From Arsenophonus melophagi (lineage in GTDB: Bacteria > Pseudomonadota > Gammaproteobacteria > Enterobacterales > Enterobacteriaceae), in NCBI GenBank assembly GCA_032378655.1, contig JAVYJS010000006.1, forward strand, positions 23,030-87,029: DNA of 64,000 nt, in the 5' to 3' direction. Position numbers and translations under genes: made by a program. The notes under the pieces were generated by a model. It searched no databases, was not told the origin of the DNA, and was given only the letters and a program-made list of their open reading frames with translations. Positions 47,436-57,152 of this stretch are shown here, piece by piece (the stretch's first letter is position 1; every line of letters begins with the position of its first letter).

Positions 47436-48683
47436 ATGAGTAGCAGAGACATTCTTGTGCCTGATCTTCCTGAATCAATTGCCGATGCTACAGTGGCAAC
47501 TTGGAATAAGAAACTAGGGGATCCAGTAGAGCGCGATGAAATATTAGTGGAAATTGAAACGGATAAAGTAGTACTTGAAGTACCAGCAGAAGATTCAGGT
47601 ATTTTGGAATTCATTGCAGAAAAAGAGGGAGCAACTGTTTTATCTAAACAACTATTAGGTCGCATAAAACTAAGTGATAGTAAGAGCATTTCAGATGTAA
47701 TCAAAGAAAAGGCTGAAATCAAAGAGAGTCCAGAAGACTTGGTATCAATGAAACATCAAATTGCTAGTTTGGAATCAGGGAATCAAAATGTACTAACACC
47801 GGCGGTCCGTCGTTTAATTATAGAACATGATTTAAATCCAGAAGATATCAAAGGTAGTGGTATAAGGGGTCGTATAGCGCGTGATGATGTTGAGACATAC
47901 ATTAAAAATCAATCAACAGAGAGCAAAAGTATAACCATTAAGCAAAAAAATGATGTACCTACATTATCATCGATAACTTCTTATCGCAATGAGAAACGCA
48001 TACCAATGACGCGTTTACGTAAACGTATTGCAGAACGCTTATTAGCAGCGAAAAATAATACCGCTATGTTGACCACTTTTAATGAAGTTAATATGAAGGC
48101 CATTTTTGATTTACGTAAACAGTATGGTGAAAATTTTGAAAAACGCCATAGTGTTCGCCTGGGATTCATGTCTTTCTTTATAAAAGCAGTTATTGAAGCC
48201 TTAAAGCGTTATCCTGAAGTAAAGGCATCGATAGATGGTGAAGATGTGCTATATCATAGTTATTTTGATATTAGTATTGCTGTCTCAACGCAAAGAGGTT
48301 TAGTAACTCCAGTATTACGTGATGCCGATACGCTTAGTATGTCAGAAATTGAAAAACGCATTAAAGAGTTATCAGTTAAAGGGCGTGATGGGAAATTAAC
48401 AGTTCAAGAATTAACTGGTGGAAACTTTACCATTACTAATGGAGGTGTTTTTGGTTCTTTAATGTCAACTCCAATTATTAATCCACCACAAAGTGCAATT
48501 TTAGGTATGCATGCTATTAAAGACAGGCCAATGGCAATTGATGGTAAGATCGTAATCTTACCAATGATGTATTTAGCACTTTCCTATGATCACCGTTTAA
48601 TTGATGGACGTGAGTCTGTTAACTTTTTGGTGGCTATAAAGGACCTTTTGGAAGATCCAAATCGTTTACTTTTAAACGTTTAA
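47436..48683 (+). CDS. sucB: 2-oxoglutarate dehydrogenase E2, dihydrolipoyl succinyltransferase
   Basis: Core of the 2-oxoglutarate dehydrogenase complex. A single lipoyl domain at the N-terminus has its lysine in EIETDKVVLEVP near residue 44. The peripheral subunit-binding domain is around residues 112-150 (TPAVRRLIIEHDLNPEDIKGSG). The catalytic domain ends with SYDHRLIDGRESVNFL, which holds the active-site histidine. It has 415 residues, slightly longer than E. coli (405). Confidence 0.97.
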   Translation: MSSRDILVPDLPESIADATVATWNKKLGDPVERDEILVEIETDKVVLEVPAEDSGILEFIAEKEGATVLSKQLLGRIKLSDSKSISDVIKEKAEIKESPEDLVSMKHQIASLESGNQNVLTPAVRRLIIEHDLNPEDIKGSGIRGRIARDDVETYIKNQSTESKSITIKQKNDVPTLSSITSYRNEKRIPMTRLRKRIAERLLAAKNNTAMLTTFNEVNMKAIFDLRKQYGENFEKRHSVRLGFMSFFIKAVIEALKRYPEVKASIDGEDVLYHSYFDISIAVSTQRGLVTPVLRDADTLSMSEIEKRIKELSVKGRDGKLTVQELTGGNFTITNGGVFGSLMSTPIINPPQSAILGMHAIKDRPMAIDGKIVILPMMYLALSYDHRLIDGRESVNFLVAIKDLLEDPNRLLLNV

Positions 48684-48817
48684 AGCACTAAATTAAAGTG
48701 GAGTTATGTACTTATGCTACAGCGTAAAGCTTGTTTTAATTTTTTTATTGACAAATCATTTTAAATGTTTAAAAAATATTTTACGTCTCAGTTAGGCTAA
48801 ATTATGGATATAGCATC

Positions 48818-49990
48818 ATGAACTTACACGAATATCAAGCAAAGCAGCTGCTTGCACAGTATGGTTTATCAGTGCCTATAGCTTATGTTTGTAAAACAGT
48901 AGAAGAGGCTGAACATGCTACAGAAAAATTAGGTCATGGTCCTTGGATAGTAAAATGTCAGATACATGCTGGCGGTCGAGGCAAAGCAGGTGGAGTAAAA
49001 GTTGTTAATAATCGGAAGGAAATCCAGCTATTTGCTGAAAAATGGCTAGGAAAACGCTTAATAACTTATCAAACTAATACAAAAGGACAGCTTGTTAATC
49101 ACATTTTAGTAGAAGCAGCAACTGATATTGATAAAGAACTTTATTTGGGGGCGGTAGTAGATCGTACCGTTCATCGCATTATTTTTATAGCATCTACTAA
49201 TGGTGGTATTGAAATTGAAAAAGTAGCAGAAAAAAATCCAGAATTAATTCATAAAGTTACTATTGATCCATTAACTGGCCCTATGCCTTATCAAGGTCGT
49301 GAACTTGCTTTTAAGTGCGGCTTGAATGAAACTCAAGTTGAGCAGTTTAGCAAAATGTTTATTGGATTAGCTAAAATTTTTATTGAGCGTGATATGGCGT
49401 TAATTGAAATTAATCCTCTAGCCATAACTAAGCAAGGTAACTTAATTTGTTTAGACAGCAAACTTAGCGTTGATAGTAATGCACTATATCGCCAAATAGA
49501 ATTACAGAAGTTACATGATCCTTCTCAGGAAGATCAACGTGAAGCACACGCAGCAGAATGGAAATTAAACTATGTTGCATTAGATGGTAACATAGGCTGT
49601 ATGGTTAATGGTGCTGGGTTAGCCATGGCAACTATGGACATTATTAAGTTACATGGTGGTGCTCCAGCTAATTTTCTTGATGTTGGTGGTGGAGCTACAC
49701 GAGAACAAGTAACAGAGGCTTTTAAAATTATTTTATCTGATAAAAATGTTAGGGCTATTTTAGTTAATATTTTTGGTGGCATTGTTCGCTGTGATTTAAT
49801 TGCTGATGGTATCATTAGCGCAGTTAAAAAAAGTGGAGTAAAAGTACCAGTGATTGTGCGTCTTGAAGGTAATAATGCGACGTTAGGAACAAAAAAGTTA
49901 GCGAATAGTGGTCTAAATATCATAACGGCAACATACTTGCCAGATGCGGTAGAAAAAGTAGTAGCAGTAGCAAAGGCAGAGGCAAAATAA
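48818..49990 (+). CDS. sucC: Succinyl-CoA synthetase beta subunit
   Basis: ATP-grasp subunit of the enzyme converting succinyl-CoA to succinate with nucleotide triphosphate formation. The N-terminus MNLHEYQAKQLLAQYGL, the nucleotide-binding segment VKCQIHAGGRGKAGGVK, the metal-binding EINPLAIT, and GGIVRCDLIADGI with VRLEGNNA near the C-terminus match E. coli. It has 390 residues. It begins 134 bases after sucB, and sucD follows after 3 bases. Confidence 0.97.
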   Translation: MNLHEYQAKQLLAQYGLSVPIAYVCKTVEEAEHATEKLGHGPWIVKCQIHAGGRGKAGGVKVVNNRKEIQLFAEKWLGKRLITYQTNTKGQLVNHILVEAATDIDKELYLGAVVDRTVHRIIFIASTNGGIEIEKVAEKNPELIHKVTIDPLTGPMPYQGRELAFKCGLNETQVEQFSKMFIGLAKIFIERDMALIEINPLAITKQGNLICLDSKLSVDSNALYRQIELQKLHDPSQEDQREAHAAEWKLNYVALDGNIGCMVNGAGLAMATMDIIKLHGGAPANFLDVGGGATREQVTEAFKIILSDKNVRAILVNIFGGIVRCDLIADGIISAVKKSGVKVPVIVRLEGNNATLGTKKLANSGLNIITATYLPDAVEKVVAVAKAEAK

Positions 49991-49993
49991 GCA

Positions 49994-50878
49994 ATGTCAA
50001 TTTTAATTGATAAAAATACTAAAGTTATTTGTCAAGGTTTTACAGGTAGTCAAGGCACTTTTCACTCAGAACAAGCAATTGCTTATGGAACAAAAATGGT
50101 AGGCGGTGTAACGCCAGGTAAGGGCGGCACACAACACTTAGGATTACCAGTTTTTAATACGGTACGAGAAGCAGTATTAAAAACTGGCGCTACTGTATCG
50201 GTAATCTATGTGCCTGCGAGATTCTGTAAAGATTCTATCATTGAAGCAATAAATGGTGGCATCAAACTAATTATTACAATCACAGAAGGAATTCCTACAT
50301 TAGATATGATAACAGTAAAAGCAAAGCTAGATGAAACTAATGTAAGAATGATAGGGCCAAACTGTCCAGGTATTATTACTCCAAGTGAATGTAAAATTGG
50401 TATTCAACCAGGTCATATCCACAAACCGGGGAAAATCGGTGTTGTATCGCGCTCTGGAACATTAACTTATGAAGCAGTTAAGCAGATCACAGATGTAGGT
50501 TTAGGGCAATCGACTTGTGTTGGTATTGGTGGCGATTCTATTCCTGGATCAAATTTTGTTGATATCTTGAAATTGTTTCAAGAAGATCAACAAACTGAAG
50601 CTATCGTTATGATAGGTGAAATTGGTGGAGCAGCGGAAGAAGAAGCAGCAATTTATATTAAAAAACATATCACAAAACCAATTATTGCTTATATTGCTGG
50701 TGTGACAGCACCAAAAGGTAAGCGTATGGGACATGCTGGAGCCCTCATTGCAGGAGGGCAAGGTGCAGTAGATAAAAAATTGATTGCTTTGGAAGAGGCA
50801 GGAGTAAAAACCGTTCATAGCTTATCTTTGATTGGAGAAGCAGTACAAGTAATACAGAAATTAGTAATTCGTAATTAG
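49994..50878 (+). CDS. sucD: Succinyl-CoA synthetase alpha subunit
   Basis: CoA-binding, phosphohistidine-bearing subunit of succinyl-CoA synthetase. The CoA site is in GFTGSQGTFHSEQAI near residue 15, the conserved GPNCPGIITP and SRSGTLTYEAV are present, and the phosphorylated histidine is in MGHAGALIAGGQG near 247. It has 294 residues, five more than E. coli at the C-terminus. It ends the sdh-suc segment. Confidence 0.97.
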   Translation: MSILIDKNTKVICQGFTGSQGTFHSEQAIAYGTKMVGGVTPGKGGTQHLGLPVFNTVREAVLKTGATVSVIYVPARFCKDSIIEAINGGIKLIITITEGIPTLDMITVKAKLDETNVRMIGPNCPGIITPSECKIGIQPGHIHKPGKIGVVSRSGTLTYEAVKQITDVGLGQSTCVGIGGDSIPGSNFVDILKLFQEDQQTEAIVMIGEIGGAAEEEAAIYIKKHITKPIIAYIAGVTAPKGKRMGHAGALIAGGQGAVDKKLIALEEAGVKTVHSLSLIGEAVQVIQKLVIRN

Positions 50879-51012
50879 TAATTACGTGATTCAGGTAATA
50901 ATTACAAGCTGCTATCTATAGTTATTGTAACTTATCTAATTTATTATTTAACTTCAATAATATCTTGTATTCACGTTATGTTGTAATCCTTGATATTACT
51001 TATCTTCTCAGA

Positions 51013-51055
51013 AAAGCTCTCTCAAAGAGCAGAAACAGCTCTTTGAGAGAGCTTT
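51013..51055. repeat. Inverted repeat, 18-bp perfect arms, 7-nt loop; possible terminator of sucABCD
   Basis: Arms 51013-51030 and 51038-51055 around AGAAACA, 134 bases after the sucD stop, GC-richer than the surroundings. It is followed by GACTTTT, a weak T-tract, so a terminator role is possible. Confidence 0.9.
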
Positions 51056-51202
51056 GACTTTTAAAACCATTACCTTGAGTTTCATCTGTGCTGACTGTTT
51101 AAGCACTGTACTGACTATGTATTTCGTTCAATAATAGAGGATTTCTTCTATACTTATTATGTACGGTAAATTTTTATCGTTCTTTTAAGAAAGAACAGTA
51201 TT

Positions 51203-51257
51203 GAATCTCTAGTATTCAAGTACCTTGAATACTAGAGATTCTTTAATCAAAGAATCT
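51203..51257. repeat. Inverted repeat, 18-bp perfect arms, 3-nt loop, overlapped by a competing hairpin
   Basis: Arms 51203-51220 and 51224-51241 around TAC. A second hairpin with 9-bp arms, 51236-51244 and 51249-51257, uses the end of the first's right arm, so both cannot form fully at once. Confidence 0.9.
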
Positions 51258-51379
51258 TTAAGTTTATAAAAATAAATAGTTTGCATACATAGCAGAAATC
51301 TTTTTAATTTGAGATCATTGCTTATAAGTTAATAAGCAACTTGACTGAAGTGTTAAAATGCATATTGGATATAACAAAA

Positions 51380-52495
51380 ATGAAAAATATTGGATTTATT
51401 GGGTGGCGCGGCATGGTTGGTTCGGTACTAATGCAACGTATGCATGAAGAGGGTGATTTTGATAATATTAATGCTATTTTTTTTACCCCATCACAATATG
51501 GTGAGGTGGCGCCAAACTATGGACAACAGCAAAGAATATTGCAAAATGCTTTTGATTTAGATGCTCTCAAGGAATTAGAGGTAATCATTAGTTGTCATGG
51601 AGGTCTATATACTAATCAAGTTTATCCTAAACTACGTGCTATTGGTTGGTCAGGTTATTGGATAGATGCGGCATCTTCGTTACGTATGAAGCCAGAGAGT
51701 ATTATTATACTGGATCCTGTTAATCGCCAACATATTGATAATGGTTTAAATAAAGGAATTAAAACCTTTGTTGGTGGAAATTGTACTGTTAGTTTAATGT
51801 TAATGGCATTAGCTGGTTTATTTTGTGAAAACTTGATTGAGTGGATTTCAGTAGTAACGTATCAGGCAGCTTCTGGTGCAGGATCGCGTAATATGCGTGA
51901 ATTATTACTGCAAATGGATGAGTTACACTCACAAGTTGCTGATGAATTGCAAAATCCTTCAGCGGCGATTTTATCGATCGAGAAAAAAGTGACTGATTTT
52001 ACTCTGAGCGGAAAAATGAATACAGCAGTCATTGGCGCGCCATTAGCTGGCAGTTTGATTCCATGGATAGATAAGCAGCTAGCTAACGGTCAAAGCCGTG
52101 AGGAATGGAAAGGTCAGGCTGAAACTAACAAAATATTGAATAATATTAGCAATATTATTCCTATAGATGGTTTATGTGTTCGTATTGGTGCATTACGATG
52201 TCATAGCCAAGCATTTACTATAAAATTAAAAAAAAATATTTCTATTGTGGATGTTGAGCAAATTATAGATTCCCATAATGAATGGGTTCGTGTTATTCCG
52301 AATGAACGTGAATTAACTATTCACGAGTTAACTCCTGCGGCAGTGACTGGAACTTTAAATATTCCGATTGGTCGTTTACGTAAATTAAATATGGGGCCAA
52401 AGTATTTATCTGCTTTTACGGTAGGTGATCAGCTATTATGGGGAGCAGCAGAGCCGCTACGTCGGATGTTAAAAATCCTAGAAAAAGCTATCTAA
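51380..52495 (+). CDS. asd: Aspartate-semialdehyde dehydrogenase
   Basis: Makes aspartate semialdehyde for diaminopimelate, lysine, threonine and methionine. The NADP-binding N-terminus is NIGFIGWRGMVGSVLMQRM, the catalytic cysteine is in GGNCTVSLMLMAL near residue 135, and a conserved histidine lies in RCHSQAFTI. The ATG at 51380 aligns with the E. coli start; the upstream in-frame start at 51341 is not needed. The product has 371 residues. It is convergent with gyrB, 17 bases apart. Retention fits peptidoglycan and amino acid needs together with alr. Confidence 0.96.
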   Translation: MKNIGFIGWRGMVGSVLMQRMHEEGDFDNINAIFFTPSQYGEVAPNYGQQQRILQNAFDLDALKELEVIISCHGGLYTNQVYPKLRAIGWSGYWIDAASSLRMKPESIIILDPVNRQHIDNGLNKGIKTFVGGNCTVSLMLMALAGLFCENLIEWISVVTYQAASGAGSRNMRELLLQMDELHSQVADELQNPSAAILSIEKKVTDFTLSGKMNTAVIGAPLAGSLIPWIDKQLANGQSREEWKGQAETNKILNNISNIIPIDGLCVRIGALRCHSQAFTIKLKKNISIVDVEQIIDSHNEWVRVIPNERELTIHELTPAAVTGTLNIPIGRLRKLNMGPKYLSAFTVGDQLLWGAAEPLRRMLKILEKAI

Positions 52496-52512
52496 AAAAA
52501 TAGTATCAAGAA

Positions 52513-54924
52513 TTAAATGTCGATATTTCCTGCTTTCAATGCGTTTTTTTCAATGAAAACCCTTCGTGGTTCAACTGCATCACCCATGAGTGTTGTAAAA
52601 AGCTGATCAGTTATTATAGCGTCTTGGATGGTAACACGCATCATCCGACGGGTATCAGGATTCATAGTTGTTTCCCATAATTGTTCTGGATTCATTTCAC
52701 CTAATCCTTTATAGCGTTGGACTATCAAACCTCGGCTTGATTCTTTTAATAACCAGCTCCATGCTCCTTCAAAGGACGAAATAGTCTGGCGACGCTCGCC
52801 TCGTTCTACATAGGCACCATGTTTAATTAAATTGCCTATTAGGCGCCCAAGTTTAGTAATATGTGTATATTCAATACTATGCATAAAATTCAAACCTATA
52901 TTATAATCAGTAATAACGCCATGAGTACTAATACGTAGCACTACTTCAAATAATTGCTGTTCATGATTTTTATTGATATGGTAGCTATATGTGCTACCAT
53001 ATTCTTTATTATCATTTAGACGTTTAATTAAACTGATTATCCAATCTTCTACTTTTATTTTATCTTTCAAATCATCTTCTTCCAATGGAGGATGGTAGAT
53101 GAGATTCTTTAATAAAGAAATCGGGTAGATACGCTCTAGTTGTTTGATCATTTTTTGCATAGAATGATATTCAATCATTAATTTCTCCAAGGATTTACCT
53201 TGTAAAGCCTGAGCATGTGGGCTAGTATAGAGTGCGGCATTTTCCAATGCTATTGAAATCAAATATTCGTTCATAGCCTTATCATCTTTAATATATTGCT
53301 CTTGATTGCCTTTTTTTACCTTATATAATGGTGGTTGTGCAATATAGATATGGTTTCGCTCAATGATTTCTGGCATCTGACGATAAAAGAAAGTTAATAG
53401 TAATGTTCGAATATGAGAACCGTCAACATCAGCATCAGTCATAATAATGATACTATGATAACGTAATTTATCAGGATTATATTCATCACGTCCAATACCA
53501 CAACCTAAAGCAGTTATTAATGTCGCGATCTCCTGAGATGAAAGCATCTTATCAAAACAGGCTTTTTCTACATTAAGAATCTTCCCTTTTAGTGGAAGAA
53601 CTGCTTGATTTTTTCGGTTACGTCCCTGTTTAGCAGAGCCTCCTGCAGAATCACCCTCTACTAAATAAAGTTCTGACAAGGTTGGATCACGTTCCTGGCA
53701 GTCAGCTAATTTACCTGGTAATCCAGCAAGCTCAAATGCACCTTTACGGCGAGTTATTTCACGAGCTTTACGAGCAGCTTCACGGGCACGCGCGGCGTCA
53801 ATAATTTTACTAACAACCATTTTAGCATCATCAGGATTCTCTAGCAAATATGCTAGTAGCTTTTCATTCATTAATGTTTCAACAACAGTCTTGACTTCAG
53901 AAGAAACTAATTTATCTTTTGTTTGTGAAGAAAATTTTGGATCTGGAACTTTAACTGATACAACCGCAATCAAACCTTCACGAGCATCATCGCCCGTAGG
54001 ACTGACTTTGGCCTTTTTTATATAACCTGTTTTATCCATATAGCTGTTTAGTGTACGAGTCATTGCAGCACGGAATCCAACGAGATGAGTACCTCCATCT
54101 CGTTGTGGAATATTATTCGTAAAGCAATAAATATTTTCCTTAAATCCATCATTCCATTGCATAGATATTTCTACATGAATGCCTTCTTTTTCAGCCGAAA
54201 AATAGAAAATACTTGGATGAATTGGAGTATTATTTTGGCTTAAGTATTTTATAAAAGCCTTAATGCCTCCTTCATAATGAAAATGGTCCTCTCGATTATT
54301 ACGCTTATCCATTAAATGGATAGATATTTCTGAGTTAAGAAAAGAGAGTTCTCGTAGCCGCTTTGCCAAAATATCATATTCAAATTCAGTAACAGTTTTA
54401 AAGATTTCTAAACTTGGCCAAAAACGAATATAGGTTCCCTGTTCTTCGGTGTCTCCTGAAACTCTCAACGGTGTTTTTGGAACGCCAAATTGATATGTTT
54501 GTTCATGAATTTTACCTTCACGACAGATTACCAGTGCTAATTTTTCTGATAAAGCATTTACTACGGAAATCCCAACACCATGTAATCCTCCAGAAACTTT
54601 ATAAGAGTTATCATCAAATTTTCCTCCAGCATGGAGGACTGTCATGATGACCTCTGCAGCGGATACGCCTTCTTCATGAAGATTTGTTGGAATACCTCGG
54701 CCATTATCGAGAACAGAGATAGAATTATCAGTATGTATAGTAACAATAATATTTGTACAATATCCTGCTAATGCTTCGTCAATAGCATTATCCACAACCT
54801 CAAAAACCATATGATGAAGACCTGTACCGTCATCAGTATCACCAATATACATGCCTGGGCGCTTACGCACTGCGTCCAGCCCTTTTAATACTTTGATACT
54901 TGAAGAGTCATATTTATTCGACAT
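52513..54924 (-). CDS. gyrB: DNA gyrase subunit B
   Basis: ATPase subunit of gyrase, which introduces negative supercoils. The GHKL ATP site is visible in RPGMYIGDTDDGTGLHH, EVVDNAIDEAL and GRGIPT; GGLHGVGISVVNALS follows. The TOPRIM domain has LYLVEGDSAGGSAKQGRNR and TDADVDGSHIRTLLLT, and the C-terminus has QRYKGLGEMNPEQLWETTM. It has 803 residues against 804 in E. coli. Two 10-bp inverted repeats lie inside the gene (52976-53002, 54078-54105). It is the last gene of dnaA-dnaN-recF-gyrB. Confidence 0.97.
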   Translation of the reverse strand: MSNKYDSSSIKVLKGLDAVRKRPGMYIGDTDDGTGLHHMVFEVVDNAIDEALAGYCTNIIVTIHTDNSISVLDNGRGIPTNLHEEGVSAAEVIMTVLHAGGKFDDNSYKVSGGLHGVGISVVNALSEKLALVICREGKIHEQTYQFGVPKTPLRVSGDTEEQGTYIRFWPSLEIFKTVTEFEYDILAKRLRELSFLNSEISIHLMDKRNNREDHFHYEGGIKAFIKYLSQNNTPIHPSIFYFSAEKEGIHVEISMQWNDGFKENIYCFTNNIPQRDGGTHLVGFRAAMTRTLNSYMDKTGYIKKAKVSPTGDDAREGLIAVVSVKVPDPKFSSQTKDKLVSSEVKTVVETLMNEKLLAYLLENPDDAKMVVSKIIDAARAREAARKAREITRRKGAFELAGLPGKLADCQERDPTLSELYLVEGDSAGGSAKQGRNRKNQAVLPLKGKILNVEKACFDKMLSSQEIATLITALGCGIGRDEYNPDKLRYHSIIIMTDADVDGSHIRTLLLTFFYRQMPEIIERNHIYIAQPPLYKVKKGNQEQYIKDDKAMNEYLISIALENAALYTSPHAQALQGKSLEKLMIEYHSMQKMIKQLERIYPISLLKNLIYHPPLEEDDLKDKIKVEDWIISLIKRLNDNKEYGSTYSYHINKNHEQQLFEVVLRISTHGVITDYNIGLNFMHSIEYTHITKLGRLIGNLIKHGAYVERGERRQTISSFEGAWSWLLKESSRGLIVQRYKGLGEMNPEQLWETTMNPDTRRMMRVTIQDAIITDQLFTTLMGDAVEPRRVFIEKNALKAGNIDI
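54078..54105. repeat. Inverted repeat inside gyrB, 10-bp perfect arms, 8-nt loop
   Basis: Arms 54078-54087 and 54096-54105 cover QRDGGTHLVG. E. coli has HLAG here as I recall it, so the one change (A to V) lies under an arm. Confidence 0.75.
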
Positions 54925-54948
54925 GCACTTTGCTCACTAATTTTGTTC

Positions 54949-56034
54949 CTATTTTTGAACGTGTATTTTACCATGTTTTACACAAAACATGGTACTATTT
55001 CCATCTAACATATCTTTAATTGGCGCAATGGTAATTGCACTAAGAAAGATCTGAGCTTGTGTCGCTTGAAGCCGTTCAGCTAATAATTTACGACGAGCCT
55101 TATCTAACTCAGAAGCAAAATCGTCTAATAGATATAAGCATCTTTTTCCACTTTTTTTGGTAAAATGTTCACCTTGTGCTAATTTTAATGCGCAAATTAG
55201 TAATTTTAACTGTCCACGGGATAAAATATCTGCAACGGTAATACCTTCTACGCATATCTTTAAATCAGCTTTATGTGGTCCTAATGTGGTATAAGTGAGC
55301 ATACGGTCACGTTCAAATTGCCTTACTAGTATATCTGAATAATCAGCCTCCTGATCCCATCCTTGTTGAAATGAAATACTCAGCGACAATTCTGGTAAAA
55401 ATTCTCTACAGGTATTTTTAATATCGTTTGAAATACTCTCAATATAATTAGACCTCCATTGACTGATTTTATGAGCCATTGCTATTAGTGCATAATCCCA
55501 GTGGCGTAGCTCATTATAATACTTTACTTGACGCAAAGCTGCATTACGTTGCTTTAATAAACGCTTTACAGCGGACCAAACAGAAAAAAACTGTGGTTCA
55601 TTATGGAAACATCCCCAGTCAAGAAAAGCTCTGCGATGTTTAGGGCTGCCATTTAATAATGTAAAACCTTCGGGAGTTATTAATTGTATTGGCATGAGCT
55701 TAGCTAATGCAGCAATTTTATGTCCATCGCTACCATCAATGCGAATTTTACTATTACCTTTAAAATTTTTACTTAGCGCTATAGTCAATTCACGTGATTT
55801 ATGTTCTAGAGGAATCAGACGTCCATGTAAAATAAAATTATTTTGGTCATGTCGAATGACATGTGCTGCTTGAATATTACGAAAGGTTCTACCGTGTCCT
55901 AATGTATAGATCGCTTCAAGAATACTTGTTTTCCCACTACCATTTGGACCAATTAAAAAATTAAACCCTCTTTTTAAGGAAATGTTTGCACTTTCGATAT
56001 TACGAAAGTTATGAATCAGTAAACGCGAAAGCAT
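54949..56034 (-). CDS. recF: RecF, recombinational repair protein
   Basis: RecF is an SMC-like ATPase that helps load RecA at gaps through RecFOR. Walker A is in FLIGPNGSGKTSILEAIYTLG near residue 30, the signature region is LSRGQLKLLICALKLAQGE, and Walker B is in CLYLLDDFASELD. The ORF is open further upstream, but homology with E. coli places the start at 56034 or the adjacent ATG at 56037, giving about 361 residues. It follows dnaN after 13 bases. It is kept here although many small symbiont genomes lose it. Confidence 0.94.
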   Translation of the reverse strand: MLSRLLIHNFRNIESANISLKRGFNFLIGPNGSGKTSILEAIYTLGHGRTFRNIQAAHVIRHDQNNFILHGRLIPLEHKSRELTIALSKNFKGNSKIRIDGSDGHKIAALAKLMPIQLITPEGFTLLNGSPKHRRAFLDWGCFHNEPQFFSVWSAVKRLLKQRNAALRQVKYYNELRHWDYALIAMAHKISQWRSNYIESISNDIKNTCREFLPELSLSISFQQGWDQEADYSDILVRQFERDRMLTYTTLGPHKADLKICVEGITVADILSRGQLKLLICALKLAQGEHFTKKSGKRCLYLLDDFASELDKARRKLLAERLQATQAQIFLSAITIAPIKDMLDGNSTMFCVKHGKIHVQK

Positions 56035-56047
56035 CATAGAATCTATA

Positions 56048-57148
56048 TTAAAGACGCATAGGCATAATAACATAAGAAGCTGTATTATTGGCTACATCTT
56101 CAATTTGTATGCTTGAATTGGAATCAGTCAGAAAAAAATTTACCTTTTCACATTTTAACGCATTCAATACATCAAGGATATAGCTCACATTAAAAGCAAT
56201 CTCTATCCTTTGACTTTGATAATTCACATCAATAATCTCTTCTGCTTCTTCTTGTTCAGGATTTTTTGCTGTAATTTTAAGTTGATTTTCACTCATACAC
56301 AGGCGGACACCACGAAACTTTTCATTTGATAAAATCGCTGCTCTTGTAAAGGCACATTTTAATTTATCACAATCAGCAGTCAATGTTCTACCTAACTTTT
56401 TAGGTAGAACACTTCGGTAATCAGGAAAACGGCTATCAATCAGTTTAGAAGTAAAAATAAAATTACCTATATGAGCTCGGATATTATTCATACCAATCTG
56501 TAACTTAAATAACGACTCAGTACTATCTAGCAAGCGCATAAATTCTATTGCACCTTTACGAGGAACAATCACTGAATGGTTTGGTAAATCCTTATAAATA
56601 TTTAGTGAACAAATGGCTAAACGATGTCCATCTGTAGCGACAGCGCGTAATTCTTGACCTTCAGTTTCAAATAGAATACCATTAAAATAATGGCGAACAT
56701 CTTGCCGAGCCATAGAAAATTCGGTAGCATAAATTAAACGTTTTAAAGTAGTTTGAGGCAATTCAAATTCTACTTTACTTTTCCAATTACTTAGATTTGG
56801 GAAATAAGTGGCAGGAAGAGTTAATAGTGAAAAATGGCTACGATCAAAACGTAAAAGTACACGTTCTCCTTCAAGCGTTATATTGATTTCTGCGCCATTA
56901 GGTAATCCACGGCAAATATCATAAAATTTACGAGCTGGTATAGTGATTGAACCAGTTTCACCTGGTTGGGTTAACAGCACCTTTGCAACCATTTCTACCT
57001 CTAGATCGGTACTTGTTAATGAAAGTATATTTTCATTAACTTCCAGTAACAAATTATTTAAGATAGGTAATGTAGGTCTTCCGCTCAGTATACCACTGAC
57101 TTGTTGCAGTGGTTTGAGTAATTGTTCTCGTTCAATAGTAAATTTCAT
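56048..57148 (-). CDS. dnaN: DNA polymerase III beta sliding clamp
   Basis: Ring-shaped clamp that tethers polymerase III to DNA. It has 366 residues, the same as E. coli, starting MKFTIEREQLLKPLQQVSG and ending NNTASYVIMPMRL, which forms part of the protein-binding pocket. TDGHRLA and FRGVRLCMSENQLKI mark the repeated clamp domains. At residues about 250-254, next to the conserved VLP, KKLGRT replaces the E. coli KNPDKH; this stretch is one arm of a perfect inverted repeat. It lies 4 bases after dnaA. Confidence 0.97.
   Translation of the reverse strand: MKFTIEREQLLKPLQQVSGILSGRPTLPILNNLLLEVNENILSLTSTDLEVEMVAKVLLTQPGETGSITIPARKFYDICRGLPNGAEINITLEGERVLLRFDRSHFSLLTLPATYFPNLSNWKSKVEFELPQTTLKRLIYATEFSMARQDVRHYFNGILFETEGQELRAVATDGHRLAICSLNIYKDLPNHSVIVPRKGAIEFMRLLDSTESLFKLQIGMNNIRAHIGNFIFTSKLIDSRFPDYRSVLPKKLGRTLTADCDKLKCAFTRAAILSNEKFRGVRLCMSENQLKITAKNPEQEEAEEIIDVNYQSQRIEIAFNVSYILDVLNALKCEKVNFFLTDSNSSIQIEDVANNTASYVIMPMRL
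56384..56411. repeat. Inverted repeat inside dnaN, 12-bp perfect arms, 4-nt loop
   Basis: Arms 56384-56395 and 56400-56411, covering residues about 246-255. On the coding strand the first arm encodes the conserved VLP and the second encodes LGRT, which is not the E. coli sequence. The second arm appears to be an inverted copy of the first. Confidence 0.9.
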
Positions 57149-57152
57149 AACA

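Larger units (their letters stand above)
50879..51379. other. Spacer between sucD and asd; synteny break
   Basis: About 500 bases with no gene, joining genes that are not neighbours in E. coli. It holds two strong inverted repeats (51013-51055, 51203-51241), a small one at 51179-51196, and one that overlaps the second (51236-51257). The first could end the suc transcript. Confidence 0.65.
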
